The notes under the pieces are model-generated. The model saw only the letters and a list, made by a program, of their open reading frames with translations. It searched no databases and was not told the origin of the DNA. From assembly GCA_913773825.1 (NCBI GenBank), contig CAJYHH010000129.1:1-5276 (forward strand): a stretch of DNA of 5,276 nt. Direction: 5' to 3'. Below, piece by piece: positions 1 to 5,276 of the stretch (its first letter is position 1; every line of letters begins with the position of its first letter). This stretch comes from Candidatus Sericytochromatia bacterium. Lineage in GTDB: Bacteria > Cyanobacteriota > Sericytochromatia > UBA7694. The position numbers and the translations under genes are program-made.

Positions 1-55
1 CCCGCGCCAAAGCCTGAGCCAGTTCCCAAGGTGTCACATTTGCATGAACTTTCAT
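1..55 (-). CDS. 5' end of an unrecognised leftward gene (partial, runs off left edge)
   Basis: The first 18 codons of a leftward gene are visible and begin MKVHANVTPWELAQALAR. The start is well supported: a strong Shine-Dalgarno sequence, AGAAGGAG (63-70, minus strand), sits 7 nt before the ATG. The visible part is soluble-looking, with no signal peptide or membrane segment, and its end (ELAQALAR) looks like the start of an amphipathic helix. It is too short for a family assignment. It is transcribed divergently from the lipoprotein gene across a 357-bp spacer. The existence of a gene is likely; its function is unknown. Confidence 0.7.
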   Translation of the reverse strand, partial: MKVHANVTPWELAQALAR

Positions 56-412
56 TGTTTTACTCCTTCTGTGAGTGAATTTTCGGCCGAGCTTTTTCTT
101 AACTTTGATTCTGGCAAATCTCTATAAATTTCAGATGCGTAAAACATGTCTGGAATGTAAACGGAAGCTCAAGTCTCATTAAGCCAAGCTAAACAGAACT
201 TTCAACTAAAGCTTACAAGCCAGCTATAACCAGCTTTTTTGTTAAGCGTTCTAAAATATAAATCTCATCAACCCTCTTCCTCAATCAACGATTCACCCAG
301 ATTCATGTGCTGTTCAAAAACCCAACATGCCTGATTCAAACTTGGCCTGCATACTCGAAACATAAACGGCCACGCTTCAAACCGCGAGCCCAACAAGCAA
401 AGGAAAACCGCC
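56..412. other. Divergent intergenic spacer, no convincing gene
   Basis: This 357-bp spacer lies between two divergent genes, so it should hold at least two promoters. It is AT-rich in its middle part (about 225-265). The best -10-like hexamer for rightward transcription is TATAAA at 257-262, but no good -35 lies 16-18 bp upstream. A leftward TATAGA-like element falls near 122-127, also without a good -35. Two GTAAA pentamers (139-143 and 157-161) are 18 bp apart, which is not the 10-bp spacing of a CpxR box. The only open frame of note is a 48-codon minus-strand ORF (268-414) without a ribosome binding site. I see no riboswitch or small-RNA signature with confidence. Confidence 0.5.
63..70 (-). 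promoter_or_regulatory. Ribosome binding site of the left-edge gene
   Basis: AGAAGGAG on the minus strand, 7 nt from the ATG at 55. This near-consensus site is the main reason for calling the 18-codon fragment a real gene start. Confidence 0.7.
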
Positions 413-1453
413 ATGAAAACCACTCAAAAAACAAATCTCAAAAACGCAATGATTCTGACTTCTGTTCTGTTTAGCAGCCTGATGCTTTCGGCTTGCGGTT
501 CGATATCGGCGACCATCACCGGCTCAATAGCAGGAATTTCAAGCCTAGCAGAGGACGTCAGCACAGACGCCGCTGCTTTTGCCGCTGCAGGCAACCCCTC
601 TAATCTCCAGCCTGCTACTCATCATGATCAGGAAGCATCCTTTGACAGAGCTGGCTTTAGCCTTTTAGGTCTCCTGGGTCCCGTTCAGTCCCAGCAGCTC
701 ACCCAGCTCAATCTCACGGCGGATCAGCAGCTGCAGTTGGCCGCTCTTGAAGCTGAAACCCGCAGCTTTATAGAAGCCAACCGCCCCGATGCTCAACAAA
801 CCGAAGCCAACAATCGTGAAACACTTAAGACAGCCTTTTACCAGGCCTTTCAGTCCGATAACTTTGACGCTGATGCTCTCAGCGCAAACCGTCCCGCCCG
901 CCTGGTTCCCAGCGACACTGTAATAGCCTTTCAGGCCGATCAACTGATCAAAGCTCATGCCCTGCTAACAGCAGAACAACGCGCTTTGTTGTTCACTGAA
1001 CCAGAGTTCAGTCAGCATCCTTTAGCCGTTGTCACTGATGCTGAAGCCCGTCAAAGTGAACGATTAGCGGCTTTAAGCACTCAGCTGAGTCTGACAACTG
1101 AACAGCAAACTCAGCTGGCAGCCATCTTTAGCGCTGAATCAGCCCATTATCAAAGTGCACAAGCGGCTTATCAAGCTGAACAACAAGCAAAACGTCAGGC
1201 TCTTAAAACGATTCTGAGCGCTGATACGGTTGATCGCGCCGCCCTGATCACCCAGCTAAAGTCCCAAACAAATCAGACACCGCAAATCGACAGCAAACTG
1301 GCGCAACTTGAACAGATTCATACCCTGCTGACACCTAAGCAACGCAGCAAATGGCTAGAGATGATGTCCGCTGGCCGTCCGCAAGGATCTCAGCAGACCC
1401 AAGGCTTTGATCGCACGCCCATGACGCCCACCGCCGAAATGGTGATCCGCTAA
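413..1453 (+). CDS. Outer-membrane lipoprotein with two tandem Spy/CpxP-like LTxxQ modules
   Basis: The 346-aa protein starts with a lipoprotein signal peptide: lysines at 2, 6 and 10, a hydrophobic stretch at about 12-25, then the lipobox LSAC with the lipidated cysteine at 28. Gly at +2 argues against inner-membrane retention by the enterobacterial rule. The mature part holds four LTxxQ motifs at about 101-105 (LTADQ), 185-189 (LTAEQ), 227-231 (LTTEQ) and 306-310 (LTPKQ). Such paired motifs mark the Spy/CpxP family of periplasmic chaperones and stress sensors. Motif 1 resembles motif 3 in its surroundings (LxLTxxQQxQLAA) and motif 2 resembles motif 4 (HxLLTxxQR), so two modules seem to lie in tandem. 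The region between is Gln/Ala-rich and helical. E. coli Spy and CpxP are roughly half this length, are soluble and carry one motif pair. An AAAGGAAA ribosome binding site at 399-406 supports the start. The gene appears monocistronic, ending at the 1553-1590 terminator. Family assignment rests on motifs only; chaperone activity is inferred. Confidence 0.8.
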   Translation: MKTTQKTNLKNAMILTSVLFSSLMLSACGSISATITGSIAGISSLAEDVSTDAAAFAAAGNPSNLQPATHHDQEASFDRAGFSLLGLLGPVQSQQLTQLNLTADQQLQLAALEAETRSFIEANRPDAQQTEANNRETLKTAFYQAFQSDNFDADALSANRPARLVPSDTVIAFQADQLIKAHALLTAEQRALLFTEPEFSQHPLAVVTDAEARQSERLAALSTQLSLTTEQQTQLAAIFSAESAHYQSAQAAYQAEQQAKRQALKTILSADTVDRAALITQLKSQTNQTPQIDSKLAQLEQIHTLLTPKQRSKWLEMMSAGRPQGSQQTQGFDRTPMTPTAEMVIR

Positions 1454-1484
1454 GGCTCACCCGCACTTTACCCATCCTTCAGGG

Positions 1485-1504
1485 CGACTATACGACTATA
1501 CGAC
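1485..1504. repeat. Short tandem repeat, CGACTATA x2.5
   Basis: Two perfect 8-bp units (1485-1492 and 1493-1500) followed by a half unit (CGAC), 31 bp after the lipoprotein stop codon. It lies in the 3' untranslated stretch before the terminator. Most likely it is a slippage repeat with no function. Confidence 0.6.
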
Positions 1505-1552
1505 ATCTCGACTGCATCTTAAGTGTTCAAAAGCTGCCAACAAAAGACCGCC

Positions 1553-1590
1553 AGCCCCAACCAGGATCATCTTCTGGCTGGGGCTTTTTT
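1553..1590 (+). terminator. Rho-independent terminator between convergent genes
   Basis: The stem AGCCCCA-A-CCAG (1553-1564) pairs with CTGG-C-TGGGGCT (1574-1585) around a 9-nt loop, with one A-C mismatch, and runs into six T's (1585-1590). It lies 99 bp after the lipoprotein stop and 8 bp from the stop of the opposing gene. On the minus strand the mismatch becomes a G-U wobble, so the stem is fully paired, but the following sequence (GGCGGTCTTTTG) is a weaker U-tract. It is therefore a good terminator for the rightward gene and possibly a weaker one for the leftward unit. Confidence 0.88.
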
Positions 1591-1598
1591 AGCTTCAA

Positions 1599-1949
1599 TT
1601 AATCCTGATCTTCATCCTCATCAAAATCATCAGCGTCGTCATCGTCATCTTCTTCAACGGGTGTTAAATCAATACCTTTGCGAAAAGTCCGCGTCCAGCG
1701 GTCATATTCGTCTTCACCCTCACCTTTGAGAATCAGCATCAGCTCAGGGTGCAGTTTAGAAAAAGCCACCATATCTTTTTGGCTGCTGTGCCACTGAATA
1801 TAAACTTTGCCACCATGAATCAGACGATTCATGTCTTGAAGACTATTTTTAGAAATCTTAGCCAACTCAGTTGCCAGTGTAAGTTTATCAGCAGGCAGTT
1901 CACCTTCTATACTTAGCGTAAACTCTGTGTGATAACGGTCGTAAATCAT
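1599..1949 (-). CDS. Small unrecognised protein with a strongly acidic C-terminal tail
   Basis: The gene encodes 116 aa from the preferred start, beginning MIYDRYHTEF. I do not recognise the family. The body (about 1-98) looks like a compact soluble alpha/beta domain: a beta-like N-terminus, a helical stretch rich in Lys and Leu (about 22-45), then HGGKVYIQWHSS and a helix-loop with HPELMLIL. The last 18 residues (99-116) are almost all Asp/Glu. There is no signal peptide or membrane segment, so it is probably cytoplasmic. An in-frame ATG 6 nt upstream (1955) would give two extra residues, but the AAAGGAG site lies only 1 nt from it and 7 nt from the ATG at 1949, so I chose the latter. It follows the yqjG-type gene by 25 bp on the same strand and is very likely co-transcribed with it. 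Acidic tails occur in nucleic-acid-mimic, chaperone-like and metal-binding proteins; which applies here cannot be told. Confidence 0.8.
   Translation of the reverse strand: MIYDRYHTEFTLSIEGELPADKLTLATELAKISKNSLQDMNRLIHGGKVYIQWHSSQKDMVAFSKLHPELMLILKGEGEDEYDRWTRTFRKGIDLTPVEEDDDDDADDFDEDEDQD
1602..1657 (-). repeat. GAY-rich low-complexity tract encoding the acidic tail
   Basis: The minus strand is dominated here by GAT, GAC and GAA codons encoding the Asp/Glu tail of the small protein. Such trinucleotide-like tracts can change length by slippage, so tail length may vary between strains. Confidence 0.6.
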
Positions 1950-1956
1950 GTTCATT

Positions 1957-1963
1957 CTCCTTT
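1957..1963 (-). promoter_or_regulatory. Ribosome binding site that decides the start of the acidic-tail gene
   Basis: AAAGGAG on the minus strand. Its distance to the ATG at 1955 is 1 nt, too close for initiation, and to the ATG at 1949 is 7 nt, which is ideal. It lies within the 25-bp gap after the stop codon of the upstream reductase gene. Confidence 0.75.
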
Positions 1964-1974
1964 GCGGCTTTAGT

Positions 1975-2964
1975 TTAGCTACGCTTCCAAATGCCTTGTC
2001 CAGTCAGCGCTTCGCGGTTATGGGGCTGAGTATAATCAAGCTCTGGCCCCTTAGGAATAATTCCGTTGGGATTAATATGACTGATCGAATAATAACCGCG
2101 CTTAATATGATCAAGTCTGACCGTCTCGCTGATGCCTGGCCATTGGTAAAGCTCACGCAGATATTGAGATAGAGCTGGATAGTCTTCAATCCGGCGCAGA
2201 TTACACTTAAACTGGCCAACATAAGCTACGTCAAAGCGAATCAGCGTCACAAATAAGCGCCAGTCAGCCTCGGTTAGCCATTCACCTGCCAGATAGCGGG
2301 ATGTACTCAAATGGGCATCAAGCTGATCAAGAGTCTGAAACAGACTGTCAAAAGCCTGTTCATAAGCTTGCTGTGTTTTGGCAAAACCAGCGCGATACAC
2401 ACCATTGTTGACATTAGGGTAAATCAAGTCATTCCAGTAATCAATTTTAGAACGCAGAGCTTCAGGATAAAAATCCAGTTGATTCTGGTTTAAAGTATCA
2501 AAGGCTGAGTTTAAAATCCGAATAATGTCAGCGGATTCATTGTTGACGATACGATGAGTTTGTTTATCCCAAAGTACCGGTACGCTCACTTTCCCTGAAT
2601 AGTGAGCGTCGCTGGCTGTATAGAGCTGATGATGATAGCGATAGCCATTAACAGGCTCTGGCTCTGCATAAGTCCAGCCATCTTCACCTAACTCAGGCTC
2701 AGCAACAGACAAACCGATGATATTTTTAAGCCCTTTTAGGGAGCGAAAAATCAAAGTCCGAGAAGCCCAGGGACAAAGATAAGAAATATACAGATGATAC
2801 CGTCCGGCTTCAGCTGGCAAAGCGCTCTGGCCTTCAGGGCCTGGTGAGCCATCAGGGGTAATCCAGCTGCGAAAACGCGTCGGCTCACGATGAAAAGCAC
2901 CGTTGCGCATTTCATTGGCAGCCACATCGTTTTTAACCCAGACGCCGTTAATTAATTCAGGCAT
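1975..2964 (-). CDS. yqjG: Glutathionyl-hydroquinone reductase (xi-class glutathione transferase, YqjG/ECM4 family)
   Basis: The 329-aa cytoplasmic enzyme has the usual length for the family. These enzymes use a nucleophilic cysteine to remove glutathione from glutathionyl-hydroquinones, releasing hydroquinone and, with a second glutathione, GSSG. The N-terminal thioredoxin-fold domain carries the hallmark CPWASRT with the catalytic Cys at 64, the cis-proline segment SVPVLWD (Pro129) and the glutathione-binding NNES at 141-144. The C-terminal helical domain (about 165-290) includes YPNVNNGVYRAGFA, LTEADWRLFVTLIRFD and the typical ending IKRGYYSISHINPNGIIPKGP, all close to known members. No key residue appears missing. 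The start is supported by AGAGGA (2969-2974, minus strand) about 4-5 nt upstream. It is the first gene of a probable two-gene unit with the acidic-tail protein. No regulator is adjacent; a role in quinone detoxification is inferred from the family. Confidence 0.95.
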   Translation of the reverse strand: MPELINGVWVKNDVAANEMRNGAFHREPTRFRSWITPDGSPGPEGQSALPAEAGRYHLYISYLCPWASRTLIFRSLKGLKNIIGLSVAEPELGEDGWTYAEPEPVNGYRYHHQLYTASDAHYSGKVSVPVLWDKQTHRIVNNESADIIRILNSAFDTLNQNQLDFYPEALRSKIDYWNDLIYPNVNNGVYRAGFAKTQQAYEQAFDSLFQTLDQLDAHLSTSRYLAGEWLTEADWRLFVTLIRFDVAYVGQFKCNLRRIEDYPALSQYLRELYQWPGISETVRLDHIKRGYYSISHINPNGIIPKGPELDYTQPHNREALTGQGIWKRS

Positions 2965-3225
2965 AAATTCCTCTCTTTACTCACGTATCTCACAAGTCTA
3001 AACAATTGGGCTTCATTTTAGCTTAGTCAGCTCTCAAAGATTGATTTAAATCTGTTCAAAGTCCTTAAGCCATCATGTTAAATTCTTAAACCCCAGCCTA
3101 CAATCAAGTTCATTCCTCAAGCAAAAAAAACGATACCAACCAAACTCAAAACAGCAATCTGATCTGTTTAAAAGGCTCTTTGGTCTGATCGCAGCGAGGA
3201 GGCTCAGCTGGGTCTGATTAATCCT

Positions 3226-3324
3226 TTATTGGCTAATAAGTCTGGCCAAAGAGAGTGACAAAACGGCACCCGGTGTTAACTGAGTGAAAATCCCGCAGAC
3301 CGCCAGAACCCGAGCAATCAGCAT
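3226..3324 (-). pseudogene. Possible relic or tiny hydrophobic ORF (32 aa)
   Basis: A minus-strand reading frame gives a hydrophobic, protein-like peptide beginning MLIARVLAVCG and ending SLARLISQ, with common codons (CTG, ATT, GCG, CAG). It has no ribosome binding site, and an in-frame TGA sits immediately before the ATG. It could be the remnant of a membrane protein gene; the Arg-Val-Leu-Ala...Leu-Thr-Pro pattern faintly recalls transporter helices. It could also be a chance frame in GC-richer DNA. The overlapping plus-strand frame (27 codons after a stop, ending at about 3256) is also protein-like, which weakens the case for either. Confidence 0.2.
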
Positions 3325-3372
3325 TCAGGCCCAAGTCTAATATTTGCTTTTAGACCCACTCTTTAAACACAA

Positions 3373-3386
3373 TTGATAAGAATCAA
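3373..3386. promoter_or_regulatory. Operator-like palindrome TTGAT-N4-ATCAA upstream of the SDR gene
   Basis: Perfect 5-bp half-sites flank a 4-bp spacer, about 85 bp before the SDR start codon, in a position where a repressor or activator could act. No regulator gene is in the window to pair with it. The short half-sites could occur by chance. Confidence 0.3.
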
Positions 3387-3390
3387 ATTC

Positions 3391-3430
3391 AAGCCTGATC
3401 AGCGCTCAAGACAATTTCATCATCAGGCTT
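3391..3430. repeat. 9-bp inverted repeat in the SDR gene leader
   Basis: AAGCCTGAT (3391-3399) and ATCAGGCTT (3422-3430) are perfect inverted copies separated by 22 bp, and end 40 bp before the SDR start codon. The left copy also overlaps the palindrome CTGATCAG (3395-3402). No T-run follows, so it is not a terminator. It may be a dyad operator or an RNA hairpin in the 5' leader. Confidence 0.5.
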
Positions 3431-3470
3431 TAGGCTGAAATCATCCAATGATGTTATAGGAGCAACACCC

Positions 3471-4226
3471 ATGAAACTCAAAGATCAAGTCGCCATGATT
3501 ACCGGCGCGGCAGCCGGCATGGGTCAAGCAATTGCCAAACTCTATGCCCAGGAAGGCGCTAAAGTTATTGTCTCAGATCTAAGCCTGCAAAGCGCTCAGG
3601 CTACAGTGGATGTGATTCAGGCGGCTGGTGGCCAGGCCCTGGCGGTTGCAGCAGATGTTTCAAACGAGGCAGATGTACAAAATCTGGTCAAAACTACTGT
3701 CAGCTACTTTGGCACCGTGGATATTCTCGTCAATAATGCCGGCATCATGGACGGCTTTGTACCTGCCGCCGCTTTAACAGACACCCTCTGGGAAAAAGTG
3801 ATGGCTGTAAACGCAACCGGGCCCATGCGCAGCATTCGTCAGGTCTTGCCGCTTTTTATTGAAAAAGGTCACGGCGTAATTTTAAATATTGCTTCCATTG
3901 GCGGTTTGCAAGGCTCTCGTGCGGGTACGGCTTACACGGCCTCTAAACACGCTTTAGTCGGTTTATCTAAAAACGTGGCTTATCAATACGCCAAAGCGGG
4001 CATCCGCTGTAATGTGATTGCTCCGGGTGGTGTCAACACCAGCATTACCAGCGGCATGACGCCAGATCCAGCGGGTATGGAACTGGCAATGACCGGCATG
4101 GCCAGCAACATTCGCATGGGTGAAGCCTCTGAAATTGCCAGTATTGCGCTCTTTTTAGCTTCGCCAGACTCCAGTCTGGTTAATGGTGCTGTGGTCGTAG
4201 CTGACGCGGGTTGGACAGCTTATTAA
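3471..4226 (+). CDS. Classical short-chain dehydrogenase/reductase, probably NAD(H)-dependent
   Basis: The 251-aa protein is the standard size for a classical SDR oxidoreductase, a cytoplasmic Rossmann-fold enzyme that interconverts alcohols and carbonyls. It has the cofactor motif TGAAAGMG (11-18), Asp36 at the end of the second strand (favouring NAD(H) over NADP(H)), DV at 62-63, NNAG at 88-91 and Asn114. The catalytic Ser142, Tyr155 and Lys159 are present within ASIGG...YTASK, followed by the PGG loop at 185-187. The C-terminus (SLVNGAVVVADAGWTAY) matches the usual ending of the family, so the gene is intact. The start is supported by AGGAG (3458-3462), 8 nt upstream. Methionine-rich stretches near 195-216 form the variable substrate lid. 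Substrate cannot be read from sequence; a FabG-type role is unlikely without fab neighbours. It appears to be a single-gene unit with two inverted repeats upstream. Confidence 0.93.
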   Translation: MKLKDQVAMITGAAAGMGQAIAKLYAQEGAKVIVSDLSLQSAQATVDVIQAAGGQALAVAADVSNEADVQNLVKTTVSYFGTVDILVNNAGIMDGFVPAAALTDTLWEKVMAVNATGPMRSIRQVLPLFIEKGHGVILNIASIGGLQGSRAGTAYTASKHALVGLSKNVAYQYAKAGIRCNVIAPGGVNTSITSGMTPDPAGMELAMTGMASNIRMGEASEIASIALFLASPDSSLVNGAVVVADAGWTAY

Positions 4227-4358
4227 GTTCAAATAAGTTTAAAGAGAAGATGAATTCCTTATCAATACACTTATCAAAACCCGTCAAACTTTCCTTTTGG
4301 CAAGCCTTGGGTTTATAACTAGTTTTCAGGCCCCAGCATAAACAAGCCCGTCCTGAGC

Positions 4359-4396
4359 AAAACACAACCAGGGCTCCGGATTATCCGGGGCCCTGG
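4359..4396 (-). terminator. Hairpin terminator for the Roadblock-like gene (convergent with SDR gene)
   Basis: A 13-bp stem, CCAGGGCTCCGGA (4368-4380) with TCCGGGGCCCTGG (4384-4396), encloses a 3-nt loop. On the minus strand it is followed by TTGTGTTTTG, a usable U-rich tract, about 75 nt after the stop codon of the leftward gene. On the plus strand the single mismatch becomes a G-U wobble, but no U-tract follows, so termination of the SDR transcript here would be weaker or rely on other factors. Confidence 0.75.
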
Positions 4397-4470
4397 AAGC
4401 CTCAGTCAGCAAGCAAAGCATCCGTTTAGACTTAAGCCAAGCTCAAAAGCAGACTGTAACAAGCTCTCAA

Positions 4471-4845
4471 TCAGCTAATTTGTTTAAGAATCTCGTCGAC
4501 ATATTTGCGCACTACATTGCGAATAATCGCCAGATTACTGTCGCGACCCGTGGTGACATAGATAAAGTAAAGATTACCGGGCAGAACCGTCAGGACATGA
4601 TACTGACTGCTCATGGTAATCAGAATGTCTTCGATATTCTGAGCACCCAGACCCAGAGCCTGTTTGGCTTTATTTTTTTGCTTAACCACTTCGGCATTAT
4701 AAGCAGCAGCCAATTCTGGCTCAAGACTGGTATCTTTGCTTTTAGAAGCCAGACACATTCCTGATTCAATTTCAGCCAGGCTCACAGCAATTGCGCCTGG
4801 AATCGCATTCAGCATCGTTTCGACAGTTGTTTGTAAAGAAGACAT
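4471..4845 (-). CDS. Roadblock/LC7-like (MglB-type) small protein
   Basis: The 124-aa soluble protein looks like the Roadblock/LC7 fold, small dimeric proteins that often regulate Ras-like GTPases (as MglB does for MglA). The order of elements fits: an N-terminal helix (about 3-13), IPGAIAVSLAEIESGMCLAS as the first beta-hairpin (15-34), a helix with LEPELAAAYNAEVVKQKNKAKQAL (41-64), strands at about 72-78, 81-88 and 92-98 (ILITMSSQYHVLTVLPGNLYFIYV), and a C-terminal helix (about 103-122). The residues SGMCLAS replace the usual glycine-rich turn. There is no signal peptide. An AAGAGG ribosome binding site (4853-4858, minus strand) lies 7 nt before the ATG. It follows another leftward gene after 78 bp; no GTPase gene is visible in the window. 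The assignment is by pattern only and should be tested with a profile search. Confidence 0.7.
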   Translation of the reverse strand: MSSLQTTVETMLNAIPGAIAVSLAEIESGMCLASKSKDTSLEPELAAAYNAEVVKQKNKAKQALGLGAQNIEDILITMSSQYHVLTVLPGNLYFIYVTTGRDSNLAIIRNVVRKYVDEILKQIS

Positions 4846-4854
4846 GTTTGAACC

Positions 4855-4876
4855 TCTTGAATAGTTTCTTGAATAG
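4855..4876 (-). repeat. Direct repeat of a 10-bp element over the leader and ribosome binding site
   Basis: CTATTCAAGA occurs twice on the minus strand (4876-4867 and 4864-4855), with a 12-bp period. The proximal copy runs into the Shine-Dalgarno sequence AAGAGG of the Roadblock-like gene, and the distal copy contains the TATTCA of a possible -10. It may be a transcription or translation operator, or a small slippage duplication. Confidence 0.6.
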
Positions 4877-4898
4877 CATCAAAAGTCATAAAAATCAA
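4870..4898 (-). promoter_or_regulatory. Candidate promoter of the Roadblock-like gene
   Basis: On the minus strand, TTGATT (4898-4893) and an extended -10, TGCTATTCA (ending at 4870), are separated by 17 bp, leaving a leader of roughly 15-20 nt before the ATG. The -10 itself matches the consensus at only three of six positions. A second extended -10, TGTTATAAA (4913-4905), lies just upstream with a better hexamer but a poor -35. Either could drive the gene independently of the upstream one. Confidence 0.35.
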
Positions 4899-4923
4899 AA
4901 CTTGTTTATAACACCCCTTAGCT

Positions 4924-5276
4924 TCAGGCCATCTGACTCCTTTTGGCGGTTAAAATCCGCTCAGAAGTATAAAAATAGCTGATTGAGCGCTGCTCAGTAA
5001 AAACTGGTTCAGCTGGCCAGTTTGCGCCCAACTGTTGAGCTTCAGCGCGCAAGCGCTGACGAAAATCCTGTTCATGCCAGGATTTAAGCGGAGAAGGGGC
5101 ATGTGCAGTTGCGGTATAAACTCCCTCAGCAGTACTGAGTAAACTCTCCAGATCGGGCTGAGGCCCCAGAGAATCTCGAATCAGCTGGGCATGAACCAGT
5201 GAACCGGCATCCAGCCAGATCACGCCTTTAAACCAAAGCCGTTGATCAGCCTGACGGGCTTTGACTTTAATTGCAC
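4924..5276 (-). CDS. 3' part of an unrecognised leftward gene, possibly PATAN/DUF4388-like (partial)
   Basis: The frame is open from the right edge to a TGA at 4924-4926, giving the last 116 or so residues; a GTG at 5223 is in frame, but coding-like sequence continues upstream of it to the edge (AIKVKARQADQRLWFKG), so the true start lies outside. The stretch RLWFKGVIWLDAGSLVHAQ followed by LESLL recalls the pattern of PATAN/DUF4388 domains (a beta-hairpin with a conserved glycine and a terminal His-Ala), proteins that often accompany Roadblock and small-GTPase modules. This is a resemblance in pattern, not a confirmed match. The C-terminal half (about 40-117 of the visible part) is hydrophilic and mostly helical, ending YFYTSERILTAKRSQMA. 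The gene precedes the Roadblock-like gene by 78 bp on the same strand. Confidence 0.65.
   Translation of the reverse strand, partial: AIKVKARQADQRLWFKGVIWLDAGSLVHAQLIRDSLGPQPDLESLLSTAEGVYTATAHAPSPLKSWHEQDFRQRLRAEAQQLGANWPAEPVFTEQRSISYFYTSERILTAKRSQMA

Larger units (their letters stand above)
2965..3470. other. Long divergent spacer between yqjG and the SDR gene
   Basis: These 506 bp must carry promoters for both divergent genes, but no textbook -35/-10 pair stands out. The half next to yqjG (about 2965-3170) is AT-rich and featureless, apart from an A8 run near 3123-3130. The middle (about 3174-3330) is more GC-rich and coding-like, with short repeats and a possible gene relic on the minus strand. 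The end next to the SDR gene holds two inverted repeats (3373-3386 and 3391-3430). A TATAGG at 3455-3460 is not taken as a -10 because it overlaps the ribosome binding site. Confidence 0.5.

Noticed and set aside
139..161. A pair of GTAAA pentamers suggesting a CpxR box near a CpxP-like gene
   Set aside because: CpxR boxes are GTAAA-N5-GTAAA; here the gap is 13 bp, and the pair lies about 250 bp from the gene start.
206..240. AAAGCT...AGCTTTTTT as a terminator in the left spacer
   Set aside because: The stem is about 6 bp around an unusually long loop and no gene ends upstream of it on that strand.
268..414. A 48-codon minus-strand ORF starting on the complement of the lipoprotein start codon
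   Set aside because: It has no ribosome binding site, is rich in Cys, Trp and Phe with rare codons in its first half, and overlaps the lipoprotein start. The C-terminal part (EQHMNLGESLIEEEG) looks protein-like, so a translated search would be fair, but I do not call it.
665..958. Long open frame on the minus strand inside the lipoprotein gene
   Set aside because: It is the antisense of a gene with clear signal peptide and LTxxQ motifs, and shows no family features of its own.
3455..3460. TATAGG as a -10 for the SDR gene
   Set aside because: It overlaps the AGGAG ribosome binding site, so a transcript from it would lack that site.
4277..4314. AAACCC/GGGTTT inverted repeat as an SDR terminator
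   Set aside because: The stem is only 6 bp with a 26-nt loop and no run of T's follows.

Overview
The window looks like ordinary chromosome of a Gram-negative gammaproteobacterium. The signs are a lipoprotein with a classical lipobox and Spy/CpxP-type LTxxQ motifs, a xi-class glutathionyl-hydroquinone reductase, AGGAG-type ribosome binding sites and a GC content that looks like the mid-40s by eye. The overall protein flavour is reminiscent of Moraxellaceae (Acinetobacter/Alkanindiges-like), but that is an impression from memory. No mobile element, CRISPR array, tRNA or rRNA is visible.

Layout from left to right: (1) the first 18 codons of a leftward gene that runs off the left edge; (2) a 357-bp divergent spacer; (3) a rightward gene for a 346-aa lipoprotein that appears to carry two tandem Spy/CpxP-like LTxxQ modules, ending at a strong hairpin terminator; (4) a leftward two-gene unit, a yqjG-type glutathionyl-hydroquinone reductase followed after 25 bp by a small unrecognised protein with a very acidic tail, converging on the same hairpin; (5) a 506-bp divergent spacer with two operator-like inverted repeats and a possible gene relic; (6) a rightward classical short-chain dehydrogenase/reductase (SDR); (7) a second convergent hairpin; (8) a leftward 124-aa protein that looks like a Roadblock/LC7 (MglB-like) fold, 78 bp behind the 3' part of another leftward gene that runs off the right edge.

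The genes do not form one pathway. The lipoprotein suggests envelope stress or periplasmic protein care, and YqjG reduces glutathionylated hydroquinones. The SDR has no recognisable substrate, and the Roadblock-like protein with its upstream neighbour may belong to a small-GTPase or polarity-type signalling module. I see no convincing new multi-gene system. The points most worth a second look are the duplicated Spy-like lipoprotein, the Roadblock pair with its repeated 10-bp element over the leader and ribosome binding site, and the acidic-tail protein coupled to yqjG.
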